A DNA stretch of 57,584 nucleotides, from NCBI GenBank assembly GCA_020849665.1, contig JADLFX010000038.1, positions 1 to 57,584 of the forward strand, read 5' to 3'. Below the pieces are notes generated by a model. It was not told the DNA's origin. It saw only the letters and a program-made list of their open reading frames with translations, and did no database searches. How positions within the stretch are numbered: position 1 is the stretch's first letter; every line of letters begins with the position of its first letter. Below, piece by piece: positions 30,901 to 40,623 of the stretch. A program made the position numbers and the translations under genes. This DNA is from Planctomycetota bacterium (GTDB taxonomy: Bacteria; Planctomycetota; UBA1135; UBA2386).

Positions 30901-33051
30901 TCAGCCCTTGGGCTCGGTGCCGGCCTCGGCGGCCGGCTTGGCGCCGACCGCGCGCAGCATCTCGAGCAGCTTGAGCTGCTCGCCTGCGGGCAGCTTGGCC
31001 TTGCCGAGCGCGCCGACCACGGCGGCCTTGATCCTGGCGTCGGCGTTGCCGCCCAGGAGCTTGACCATGTTCTCGACCACGCCCGCCGGCGCCTCCGGCA
31101 TGCGGCCGAGGATGTTGCCGACCGAACCGGCCGCCGCGACGCGCAGGTCCACGCTGGCCGACTCGCTCAGGACCGCCTCGGCGAGCGCGCCCAACTGGCC
31201 GGCCGCGCCGGCGATGCCCAGGGCCTTCGCGGCCGGGATCGCCACCGCATCCGCGCGGTTGAGCTGCTCGGCCAGCCGGCCGAGCGCGCCGCTCACGTCG
31301 GTGCCGGCCGAGGCGAGGCGCAGGAGCGACTCGCTGGCGGCCACCGCGGTCTCGTTGGCGCGGGCGCGGTTGGCGTCGAGCGGCACGTCCTTGAGCGCCT
31401 CGGTCACGGCGGCGCCCAGGTTGTCGCTGGAGAGCGGGCCCTTGACCACGCCGTGGATCTTGTCGCCGAAGCGCTCCTTGGCCTTCTCTTCGTCGGCCGC
31501 CACCACGAGCACCTTCACGGCGCTCATGCGCGGGTCCTTGCGGATCAGGGCGATCACGTCCTCGGCCAGGACGTCGGGAAGGTTCTCGTTCACCACCACG
31601 ACGTCGACGCCGGGGAAGGTGGAGAGGTCGCCGATGGCCTTGGTGCCGCTCAGGCTGGCCTCGACCACCTGGCCGCGCACCTTGCTGCTCGCCTCGGCCA
31701 CCTTGCGGGCTTCGGGGTTGCCGTCGATCACGCGGACCACGCGCATCGACTCCTCGGTCACCGCACCGCCCAGGTTGCGCACGACCTTGTCGGAGTGCTT
31801 GAGGCCGGCGCCGCCGGTCGCATCCGCCAGGGCCAGGGCCGCCGCGTAGGCGATCCGGGTGTCGGCGCTGTCGAGCAGGCCGGCCAGCGGGCTGTCCTGG
31901 ATGGTGTTGCGATCCTCGATCTGCGCCAGCGTGCGGATGCCGCTCACCGCCACCGGCACCTGGCCGTCGGCGATCGCATCGGTCACCGCCTTGCGGACGG
32001 TCGCGGGGCCGGACGCCGAGACCACCAGCGAGAGGCTGGGGATCCGGGCCACCCAGGCCTTGGTCACCTCGTCCTCGCTGCGCGCGGACTCGGCCAGGGC
32101 CGTGGTCTGCGCCAGGTAGGCGCGGGCGACCAGCGCCTTGGCATCGCCGTTGGCGGGGTCGGTGGCCAGGGCATCGTGGGCGGCCATCTTGGCCAGCTCC
32201 AGGCTGTAGACCGACGCCGGGACCGGGCTGAACACGAGCTTGCCGCCGTCCAGGGACCAGACCACGTCGGAGACGTCGTCGTCCTCGAGGCCGCCGCCCA
32301 GCAGGTACTTGCGGGCGGCCTTCACGTAGAGGTCGGTGGGGTTGGCCTCGGCAGCGACGCCGAGGTTGGCGAGCGACTTGCGGGCGGCGACGCGCACGTT
32401 CTCGTCGGTGTCGCCCTTCGCCACGCGCGCCAGGGCCGGGGCGGCGCGGTCGTCGCCGATCAGCGCCAGGGCCGCCGCGACGTTGCGGCGCACCAGCGCG
32501 CTCTCGTGGCCGAGAGCGGCGCACAGGGCCAGCGTGGCCTGACGGCCGAGGTTCTGCAGGCCGAGCATCGCTAGGACCTGCCCGCGATCGTCGTCGGCAT
32601 CGCCCAGCTTCTGCACCAGGGCCGGCACCGCGAACTCGCCGATCTCCGACTGCAGCACCAGCGTCGCCGTACGGCGCTCGTCGTAGTCCTTGCTCAGGAC
32701 CTTGCCGACCACCTCGGCCACCCGGCCCTCGTCACGGGAGCGCGCCTTGCGCTCCAGCCGGGCCAGCCCCATCAGGTGCTTGGCGATCTTGGCGACCTCG
32801 TCGTTCTGCACGAGGAGCATCTGCCAGATCGCCTGGTCGGTCTCCTTCCAGATCTGCAGGGCCTTCTCGTGCGTCGGGTTGGCCTTGAGGACGGCGTCGA
32901 ACTTCTGGAGCGCCTCCTCCTTCTTGTTCAGTCGGAGCAGTTGGACGCCTTCACGGAAGAGCTGCTCGGGATCATCCTGCGCGAGGGAGACGCCGGACGC
33001 GACAAGGGCCGCAACGAGTCCCAACAGGGACCGAGCGAGAACAGAGGTCAT
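30901..33051 (-). CDS. exported TPR/HEAT-repeat protein with embedded degenerate receiver domain
   Basis: A 716-residue protein. Signal peptide 1-24 (MTSVLARSLLGLVAALVASGVSLAQ) is followed by a TPR unit at about 26-62 and HEAT repeats at about 125-235 and 590-700 (LVRRNVAAALALIGDDRAAPALARVAKGD, DLRVAAAGSVGNILGRMPEAP). Residues 436-552 have the response-regulator receiver pattern: RVVRVIDGNPEARKVAEAS for strand 1, VDVVVVNENLPD for strand 3, VKVLVVAAD for strand 4 and GVVKGPLSSDNL with the conserved Lys-Pro-like turn. The phospho-acceptor Asp position is Asn488 and one of the acidic pair is missing, so it should not be phosphorylated. The start is supported by TTAGGAG. Confidence 0.85.
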   Translation of the reverse strand: MTSVLARSLLGLVAALVASGVSLAQDDPEQLFREGVQLLRLNKKEEALQKFDAVLKANPTHEKALQIWKETDQAIWQMLLVQNDEVAKIAKHLMGLARLERKARSRDEGRVAEVVGKVLSKDYDERRTATLVLQSEIGEFAVPALVQKLGDADDDRGQVLAMLGLQNLGRQATLALCAALGHESALVRRNVAAALALIGDDRAAPALARVAKGDTDENVRVAARKSLANLGVAAEANPTDLYVKAARKYLLGGGLEDDDVSDVVWSLDGGKLVFSPVPASVYSLELAKMAAHDALATDPANGDAKALVARAYLAQTTALAESARSEDEVTKAWVARIPSLSLVVSASGPATVRKAVTDAIADGQVPVAVSGIRTLAQIEDRNTIQDSPLAGLLDSADTRIAYAAALALADATGGAGLKHSDKVVRNLGGAVTEESMRVVRVIDGNPEARKVAEASSKVRGQVVEASLSGTKAIGDLSTFPGVDVVVVNENLPDVLAEDVIALIRKDPRMSAVKVLVVAADEEKAKERFGDKIHGVVKGPLSSDNLGAAVTEALKDVPLDANRARANETAVAASESLLRLASAGTDVSGALGRLAEQLNRADAVAIPAAKALGIAGAAGQLGALAEAVLSESASVDLRVAAAGSVGNILGRMPEAPAGVVENMVKLLGGNADARIKAAVVGALGKAKLPAGEQLKLLEMLRAVGAKPAAEAGTEPKG

Positions 33052-33488
33052 GAATGAACTCCTAACTCTTTCTTGGCTGGCGGTGCGAGGGGTTGAGTGG
33101 GCCGGGCGCGAAGGCGGTGGGACGAACCGAACCTTCCGGAAGGCCGCAGCTTGGGCGAAGGGCCCAGATGCTATGGCCAGCCTGGGGACGGTCAAGACGC
33201 GGATCGATCACGACCTTGGCCCGAGGTCGGCGTGATCACCCAACCATACCCCGGCTTCGCGGAGCCGGCCTGCGGGCAGGGTCGCGCGCCTGCCGGGGAC
33301 CGCGCGCGCGCACGAGGAACCCGCGCTCCCACGGTGCCCGTGGACACGGCCGGGAACGGGCACGGCCGCGGGAAAACGGGTCGCCGGGGTCCGGGTGGCG
33401 GCCCATGCGATGGCCCCCGGGGCGCTCTCCCGGCGCCCGCGCCGGATCGGCGGCGGAGCGGACTCGCGAGGCCCATTACCATCGCGCC
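33052..33488. other. 437-bp divergent intergenic region with stem-loop
   Basis: This region separates the divergently transcribed HEAT-protein and NtrX-like genes. I see no additional gene. It holds an 11-bp inverted repeat with a 3-base bulge at 33206-33237 (GATCACGACCT / AGGT-CGG-CGTGATC), a possible operator or attenuator. The AGGAG ribosome-binding site of the HEAT gene is at its left end and a leaderless-type -10 element for the NtrX-like gene at its right end. Confidence 0.5.
33477..33482 (+). promoter_or_regulatory. putative -10 element (TACCAT) of a leaderless promoter
   Basis: TACCAT lies exactly six bases before the ATG at 33489, and there is no Shine-Dalgarno sequence. The same TANNNT-N6-start geometry occurs at 7469-7474, 35884-35889 and 40569-40574. 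Confidence 0.45.
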
Positions 33489-34838
33489 ATGCCGAGGATC
33501 CTCATCGTCGACGACCAGGCCGCGGTGCGGGACGAGCTGGTCTACGCCCTGAACTTCGAGGGCTACGAGACCGTGGCCGCCGCCGACGGCGACTCCGCCC
33601 TGCGGGAGATCGAGCAGGGCGGCGTCGACGTCATGCTCCTGGACATCAAGATGCCGGGGATGGACGGGCTCCAGGTCCTGGGCAAGGCCAAGGAGCGCCG
33701 TCCCGACCTGCCCGTGGTCATGATCTCGGGCCACGGCGACATCGAGACCGCGGTGCTCGCGGTGAAGGGCGGGGCCTACGACTTCCTCACCAAGCCGTTC
33801 GACACCGACCGCGTCCTGGTGAGCATCAAGAACGCGCTGCACCTGGTCGAGCTCGACCACGAGAACCGCGCGCTGCGGCGCGAGCTCGCCAGGGAGGTGC
33901 AGATCCTGGGCAGGAGCCAGGCGATCCAGCAGGTGCGCGCGCTCATCCAGAAGGTCGCGCCGACCGAGGCGGCGGTCCTGATCTCCGGCGGCAACGGCAC
34001 GGGCAAGGAGCTGGTGGCGCGCCAGATCCACGCCTTGAGCAAGCGCGCGCGCGGACCGTTCGTGGCGATCAACTGCGCGGCGATCCCGGCCGAACTCCTG
34101 GAGAGCGAGCTCTTCGGCCACGAGAAGGGTGCCTTCACCGGGGCGAGCGCGATGCGCCGCGGCCACTTCGAGGCCGCGAACGGCGGCACGATCTTCCTCG
34201 ACGAGGTGGGCGACCTCGCGCTCGAGGCGCAGGCCAAGCTGCTGCGCGCCCTGCAGGAGAAGGTGATCGTGCGCGTCGGTGGCTCGAAGGAGTTCGCCGT
34301 GGACGCGCGGGTCCTCGCGGCCACCAACCAGGACCTGCCGGCGATGGTGCAGGCCAAGACCTTCCGCGAAGACCTGTTCTACCGGCTGAACGTCGTGCCG
34401 ATCACGATGCCCTCGTTGCGCGAGCGTGCGGAGGACATCGAGGACCTGGCGCAGCACTTCCTGACCGAGGCGTGCCGCCGCAACGGACTGCCGGCGCGGC
34501 GGCTCCTTCCCGCGGCCCTGGAGCGCCTGCGCGCCCAACCCTGGCCGGGCAACGTGCGCCAGCTGAAGAACCAGATGGAGCGCGTGGCGATCCTCGCCGA
34601 GGGCAAGGAGGTGCGGGCCGAGGATCTGGGCGACATGCTGGACGCGCCCGCCGCGGCGGAGTCGGGCGGCGACCTCTTCGCGCACGCCACGATCGAGGAA
34701 TTCCGCGCCGCCGCGGAGCGCGAGTACATCCGCCGCAAGCTGCAGGAGCACGGCGGCAACATCAAGCGCACCGCCGAGCGCATCGGGATCCAGCGCTCGA
34801 ACCTCTACAAGAAGCTCGAGCGCTACGGACTCAAGTGA
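33489..34838 (+). CDS. NtrX/NtrC-like sigma-54-dependent response regulator
   Basis: A 449-residue regulator. The receiver domain at 1-120 has acidic pair D8-D9, phospho-acceptor D52 in LLDIKMPG and K102 in LTKPF. The AAA+ domain is at about 140-375, with Walker A GGNGTGKE (167-174; the usual GESGTGKE is altered), the sigma-54 contact loop GAFTGA (214-219) and Walker B GGTIFLDEVGDL. The C-terminal Fis-type helix-turn-helix is NIKRTAERIGIQRSNLYKKLERYGL. The tail is most like NtrX. No histidine kinase is adjacent, so it is an orphan in this window. It should activate sigma-54 promoters when phosphorylated. Confidence 0.93.
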   Translation: MPRILIVDDQAAVRDELVYALNFEGYETVAAADGDSALREIEQGGVDVMLLDIKMPGMDGLQVLGKAKERRPDLPVVMISGHGDIETAVLAVKGGAYDFLTKPFDTDRVLVSIKNALHLVELDHENRALRRELAREVQILGRSQAIQQVRALIQKVAPTEAAVLISGGNGTGKELVARQIHALSKRARGPFVAINCAAIPAELLESELFGHEKGAFTGASAMRRGHFEAANGGTIFLDEVGDLALEAQAKLLRALQEKVIVRVGGSKEFAVDARVLAATNQDLPAMVQAKTFREDLFYRLNVVPITMPSLRERAEDIEDLAQHFLTEACRRNGLPARRLLPAALERLRAQPWPGNVRQLKNQMERVAILAEGKEVRAEDLGDMLDAPAAAESGGDLFAHATIEEFRAAAEREYIRRKLQEHGGNIKRTAERIGIQRSNLYKKLERYGLK

Positions 34839-34868
34839 GCCGAGGCGGCGCGCGCCGCGCCGTGCCGC

Positions 34869-35744
34869 TCAGGGCGTGCCGGGAATCGGCGGCAGCACGA
34901 TCTTCTGGTTCTCGCGCACGCGGTCCGGATCGAGGTCCGGGTTGGCGCCCAGGATCGCCTCGATGTAGCGCGGCGCGTTGCGCCGGCCCACGCGGGTCTC
35001 CGCGATCTTCCAGAGGGTCTCGCCCTTCTTCACCACGTAGGCGGCGTTGGCCACCGAGGGCCCCGGTGTGCCGGGATTGGCGGCGGCGCCGCTGCCCGAC
35101 GGCGCCGGCTTCGGACGGAGGCCGTCCGGGTTTCCAGGGGAGGTTCCGGCCGGGTTGCGCCCCGGCTCGCCCGCGAGCGACGTGCGCTGCCGCTCCGCTT
35201 CGGCGCGGGCGCTGGCCGCGTCGAGCAGCTGCTCGTCCGCCACGTAGGGCAGGACCAGGCGCGTGCCGAGGACCAGGCGGTTCAGGTCGGGGATGCTCTC
35301 GTTGAGGTAGCGCACCCGGTCCACCATGCCGTCGCTGGTGTCGAGGCAGTAGCGCTGCAGCAGGCCGCTCAGGGTGTCGCCCTGGTTCACCGGCACGATC
35401 CGGTAGTTGGCCTCGCGCGTGGTGGCCACGAGCCATGCCGGCAGCGCCGGAGGTGGCGGCTCGACCGGTGGCGTGGCCTCGCCCACGGGCTGTGCCGTCG
35501 GATCCGACTTGCTCTCGCCCTTGGCGCCCCCCGAGTGGGTGCCGAGCAGATCCTCGATGTCCTTCAGCGGCCCCTTGTCGCCATCTCCGCCGGCATCGGT
35601 GCGTCGCGCCGCGTCGAGCCCCGCCGTGCCTCCTCCCGGCGTGCTGCCGCCGTTGCCGTTCCCGAACACCACCGCGATCAACAGGATGACGCCGAGCAGG
35701 CCGGTCACCCCGTACATCAACAACGTTTCGTTGCGCTTCACCAC
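34869..35744 (-). CDS. membrane-anchored protein with two LysM domains
   Basis: A 291-residue protein. An N-terminal transmembrane anchor at about residues 9-28 (LLMYGVTGLLGVILLIAVVFG) is followed by a low-complexity Gly/Pro/Asp linker. A first LysM-like unit lies at about 112-165 (YRIVPVNQGDTLSGLLQRYCLDTSDGMVDRVRYLNESIPDLNRLVLGTRLVLP), then a Pro/Gly linker. A clear C-terminal LysM is at about 234-286 (YVVKKGETLWKIAETRVGRRNAPRYIEAILGANPDLDPDRVRENQKIVLP). LysM units bind peptidoglycan glycan chains. It begins GTG GTG. It is convergent with the NtrX-like gene and divergent from the lipoprotein-kdsB operon. Confidence 0.85.
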   Translation of the reverse strand: MVKRNETLLMYGVTGLLGVILLIAVVFGNGNGGSTPGGGTAGLDAARRTDAGGDGDKGPLKDIEDLLGTHSGGAKGESKSDPTAQPVGEATPPVEPPPPALPAWLVATTREANYRIVPVNQGDTLSGLLQRYCLDTSDGMVDRVRYLNESIPDLNRLVLGTRLVLPYVADEQLLDAASARAEAERQRTSLAGEPGRNPAGTSPGNPDGLRPKPAPSGSGAAANPGTPGPSVANAAYVVKKGETLWKIAETRVGRRNAPRYIEAILGANPDLDPDRVRENQKIVLPPIPGTP

Positions 35745-35883
35745 GCCCTCCCAGACCCGGCGAGGTCAGACACCGCACCGGGGTCAAGATCACTGACCGG
35801 CGGCCGCCCGACCGCCGTAACGGGGCGTGAGACTAGGCGCTGCTCGCGAACTTTCCATCCCTTGCCTGCTCTCCTTGCGCAGC

Positions 35884-35889
35884 TAGACT
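35884..35889 (+). promoter_or_regulatory. putative -10 element (TAGACT) of a leaderless promoter
   Basis: TAGACT lies six bases before the GTG start at 35896. A possible -35 (TTGCCT) is 16 bases upstream. The predicted transcript would start at the initiation codon of the lipoprotein-kdsB-pyrG operon. Confidence 0.5.
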
Positions 35890-35895
35890 CCGCCC

Positions 35896-36402
35896 GTGCC
35901 CTCCCCGTCGCGCGCGATCCTCGCGATGTTGCTGGCCGCGAGTCCGTTCCTGGGCTCCTGCGGCTCGGCGCCAGCGGCCCGGATCGAGGCGGAGGTCGTG
36001 TACGTGGACCACAGCCGGGCGGGGTTCCGGCAGACCCTGCGCAGCGAGTCTGCGCAGCCGCGCGCCGAGGCGTACCAGCCCGGGCAGGACCCGATGCTGA
36101 AGATCGCCCCCGACGCGCAGCTGCGGGCACTCCTGGAGGAATTCCGCTCGCGGGGCTTCGAGGCGATGGCGCGCGGCACCCTGCCCAACGCCCGCCACAG
36201 CCTCACGGTGGTGGAGGCCGGCAACGCCAGGACCTGGTCGACGCCGGCGTGGTCCAGCTTCGACCGGGAGCAGGCCAGCGCGGCCCGGATCGAGGAATTC
36301 GTCGCCTGCCTGACGCTCTTCCAGCAGGTCTACAACGCCAACACCGCCTACCACTCCCAGGGCATCCCTCGCGGGACCGTGCGCCAGGGGGACGGACGGT
36401 GA
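35896..36402 (+). CDS. lipoprotein of unknown function, first gene of the kdsB-pyrG operon
   Basis: A 168-residue protein with the signal [22 protein letters not shown] (lipobox LGSC). A globular domain of about 145 residues follows ([68 protein letters not shown]). I do not recognise the family. The stop codon overlaps the GTG of kdsB (GTGA). The GTG start directly follows a leaderless-type -10 element. Confidence 0.65.
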   Translation: MPSPSRAILAMLLAASPFLGSCGSAPAARIEAEVVYVDHSRAGFRQTLRSESAQPRAEAYQPGQDPMLKIAPDAQLRALLEEFRSRGFEAMARGTLPNARHSLTVVEAGNARTWSTPAWSSFDREQASAARIEEFVACLTLFQQVYNANTAYHSQGIPRGTVRQGDGR

Positions 36403-37198
36403 GCCCGCGCCAGGGATCGGGTGCGCCGCGGGCCATCGCGATCGTCCCGGTGCGGGTCGACAGCCAGCGCCTGCCGGGCAAGGCCCTCCTGGCCGAGACC
36501 GGACGGCCGCTCTTCCTGCACACGGTCGAACGCGCCCTCCAGGCCCGCTGCTTCGCGGCCACCTACGTGGCGACGGACAGCGACGCCGTCGACGCGGCGG
36601 CGCGCAAGGCGGGCGTGCCCGTGGTGCGCACCAGCCCGGCCTGCCGCACCGGGTCGGAGCGCTGCGCCGAGGCGGCGCGCGAACTGGACGCGGCCCTCGT
36701 CGTGGACATCCAGGGCGACTGGCCCGAGGTCGACCCCGGAGACCTGGAGGCCCTGGTGCATTGCCTCGCCCAGGCCGGCCCGCCCACCGCGACGCTCGCG
36801 GTCCCCCTGTCCGACCCGGCCAGGATCGAGGACCCCAACGTGGTGAAGGTGGTCCGCGCCCGCAACGGCGACGCCCTGTACTTCTCGCGGTGCGCGATCC
36901 CCTACGCCAGGAGCGGGTCGGTGCGCTACGCGCGCCTGCGCCACATCGGCGTGTACGGCTTCCAACGCGAGGTGCTGCTCGGCATCCCGGCGCTGCCCTC
37001 CAGCGGGCTCGACGAGAGCGAGGGCCTGGAGCAGTTGCGCTTCCTGGAGAACGGGATCAGCATGCGGGTGCTCGACGCCAAGGGCGACCCCTGGGGCATC
37101 GAAACACGGCCCGACTACGATGCATTCCTGCGGCGTCAGGCGGCGCGCGGTGGCGCCGGCGGTGCAGTTCGGGGCGGCGGAATCGGCGAGGGACGTTC

Positions 37199-37202
<4 letters not shown>
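36399..37202 (+). CDS. kdsB: 3-deoxy-manno-octulosonate cytidylyltransferase
   Basis: A 267-residue nucleotidyltransferase that activates Kdo as CMP-Kdo for lipopolysaccharide core synthesis. Family features are [22 protein letters not shown] (nucleotide-binding start), [40 protein letters not shown], an [10 protein letters not shown] segment, [14 protein letters not shown] and [16 protein letters not shown]. The usual QGDEP is QGDWP here and the usual Y(R/K)HIG is LRHIG, minor variants. It starts with GTG in a GTGA overlap with the lipoprotein gene and ends in an ATGA overlap with pyrG. Its presence implies Kdo-containing LPS. Confidence 0.9.
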
Positions 37203-38842
<1,640 letters not shown>

Positions 38843-38903
38843 GGGCGGGGCCGGGCCGCGCCCGACGCGGCCGCGACGGCGCGGTCCGCGGTGCGCGCAG
38901 CGC

Positions 38904-40562
38904 TCAGCGCTCGCGCCGCCCGCTGGCGGTCTGGCGCAGGACCCAGCCGTCCGGATCGAGGCGCACCTCGGCGCCCTCGGGCACCTTCAGCGTGGCCTTG
39001 CCCTCGGGCATCGCCACGCGCTGCCGCTTGTCGCCCACCACGACCTCGACCGGCATGGGGAAGGGCAGCTCCCCGGGCAGCTCCCAGCGCAGGTGCAGCT
39101 CGCCGCCCTTGCGCTCCTGGACCAGGCGCGGCAGCGCGGGCTGGTGCAGGTAGACGTCGCAGAACCACTTCAGGTCGGCGCCGTGCGCCTTGGCGAAGAT
39201 CGCGCAGAACTCGTCGCTGTCGCTGAACCGGCACGCGCTGCCGTCCTCGACCTGCTCCAGCGCCGGATCGGGATACGCCATGCGCCGCAGGCCCTGGAAG
39301 AACTTCTCGTCGCCCATCAGCCAGCGCAGCGTGTGCATGACGCAGGCGCCCTTGTTGTAGATGTCGTTGCCGCCCCCACCGCCGAAGTAGATCTCCGTGG
39401 TGGTCGTGCTCTCGCGCGGGGCGATGGCGCGCCGGTTGCCGAGGCCCATGCGCAGGCCGCGCATGTGCTGCAGATAGGCGGCGCGGCCGCGCCGGCTGTC
39501 CATGTAGAGGGCCTGCATGTACGTGCCGATCCCCTCGTGGATCCACATGTCCTTCCAGTCGCGGCAGGTCACGAGGTTGGCCCACCACTCGTGGCTCAGC
39601 TCGTGATGGTGCAGCCAGTCGTAGCCCCACTCGGTGAGCTGCCAGCCGTTGCCGTAGGCGATGATCGACTGGTGCTCCATGCCGAGGTGCGGGGTCTCGG
39701 CGATGCCGTACTTGTCGGCGCGGAACGGGTAGGGTCCGCACACCTCCTCCATGTGGCGCAGGTGGTCGAGGAAGTGCGGCAGCGCGGCGCGCGCCCGCTC
39801 GGCGCTCTCCGGCAGCACGAAGAACTGGATCGGGAACGGCTTGCCGGTCGTGCTCTTGTACTGCTGCTCGAGCAGCGTGTAGGGCGCGATGTTGAGCGCG
39901 ATGCCGTAGTTGTTGATCGGCGTGGACACGTGCCAGTGCCAGGTGAGCCAGCCGTCCTTCTCGGTCTTCTTGACGAGGCGGCCGTTGCTCGCCACGACCA
40001 GGGGCTTCGGCACCTCCACGTGCAGGTCGAACGACTCCGGCTCGTCCGAGGGATGGTCCTTGCACGGCCACCAGAGGTCGCCGCCCTCCCCCTGGCAGCT
40101 GGTCGCGATCCAGGGCTCTCCGCCGCGCGTCCTGGCCCAGGTGAAGCCGCCCACCCACGGCGGATTCGGCGCGACCCTGGGCTTGCCGCCGTAGCGGATC
40201 GCCACCACGACCTCCTCGCCGGCCTTGCGCTCGCCCCCGAGGTCGACGATCAGGCGACCGTCGGCATGGCCGAACCCGCGCTCGTGGTCGCCTTCCCGCG
40301 TGGTCTCGACGCGCAGCGCGCCGTCGAGGTCGAGGTGCAGGTGGGCCATCGGCGCGAGCAGCTTCGCGCGCACGGTCAACGTGCCGTCGATGCGCTGCTC
40401 CTTGGGATCGACCCGCAGCGCCAGGTCGTAGTGCCGGACGTCGTACGCAGCCTGCTCGGGACGCAGCGCGCCGCCCGAGGTGTTGCGCTCCTCCTGGGCG
40501 ACGGCGGTGGCGGCGAAGGCGAAGAGCAAGGCGGCGGCGGGCGCGGGGTGGCGAGGCCTCAT
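38904..40562 (-). CDS. M1 family zinc aminopeptidase, exported
   Basis: A 552-residue protein with a signal peptide (MRPRHPAPAAALLFAFAATAVAQ). An N-terminal beta-saddle domain (LALRVDPKEQRIDGTLTVRAK) precedes the gluzincin core. The aminopeptidase box GMEHQSI replaces the usual GAMEN, and the zinc site is HHELSHEWWANLVTCRDWKDMWIHEGIGTYM (HExxH plus distal Glu). It probably trims peptides from the N-terminus in the periplasm. The C-terminal helical domain of larger M1 enzymes is absent. The promoter is probably leaderless (TACAGT then six bases before the ATG). Confidence 0.9.
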   Translation of the reverse strand: MRPRHPAPAAALLFAFAATAVAQEERNTSGGALRPEQAAYDVRHYDLALRVDPKEQRIDGTLTVRAKLLAPMAHLHLDLDGALRVETTREGDHERGFGHADGRLIVDLGGERKAGEEVVVAIRYGGKPRVAPNPPWVGGFTWARTRGGEPWIATSCQGEGGDLWWPCKDHPSDEPESFDLHVEVPKPLVVASNGRLVKKTEKDGWLTWHWHVSTPINNYGIALNIAPYTLLEQQYKSTTGKPFPIQFFVLPESAERARAALPHFLDHLRHMEEVCGPYPFRADKYGIAETPHLGMEHQSIIAYGNGWQLTEWGYDWLHHHELSHEWWANLVTCRDWKDMWIHEGIGTYMQALYMDSRRGRAAYLQHMRGLRMGLGNRRAIAPRESTTTTEIYFGGGGGNDIYNKGACVMHTLRWLMGDEKFFQGLRRMAYPDPALEQVEDGSACRFSDSDEFCAIFAKAHGADLKWFCDVYLHQPALPRLVQERKGGELHLRWELPGELPFPMPVEVVVGDKRQRVAMPEGKATLKVPEGAEVRLDPDGWVLRQTASGRRER

Positions 40563-40568
40563 GTACGC

Positions 40569-40574
40569 ACTGTA
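40569..40574 (-). promoter_or_regulatory. putative -10 element (TACAGT) of a leaderless promoter
   Basis: On the minus strand TACAGT is six bases before the ATG at 40562, with no Shine-Dalgarno sequence. It is preceded by CCGGCGCCCGCTGG, identical to the sequence before the -10 element at 7469-7474, 33 kb away. Confidence 0.5.
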
Positions 40575-40623
40575 GCCAGCGGGCGCCGGGGCCTGCCTGG
40601 CCGTGGGCCCAGCCGGCGGCCGC

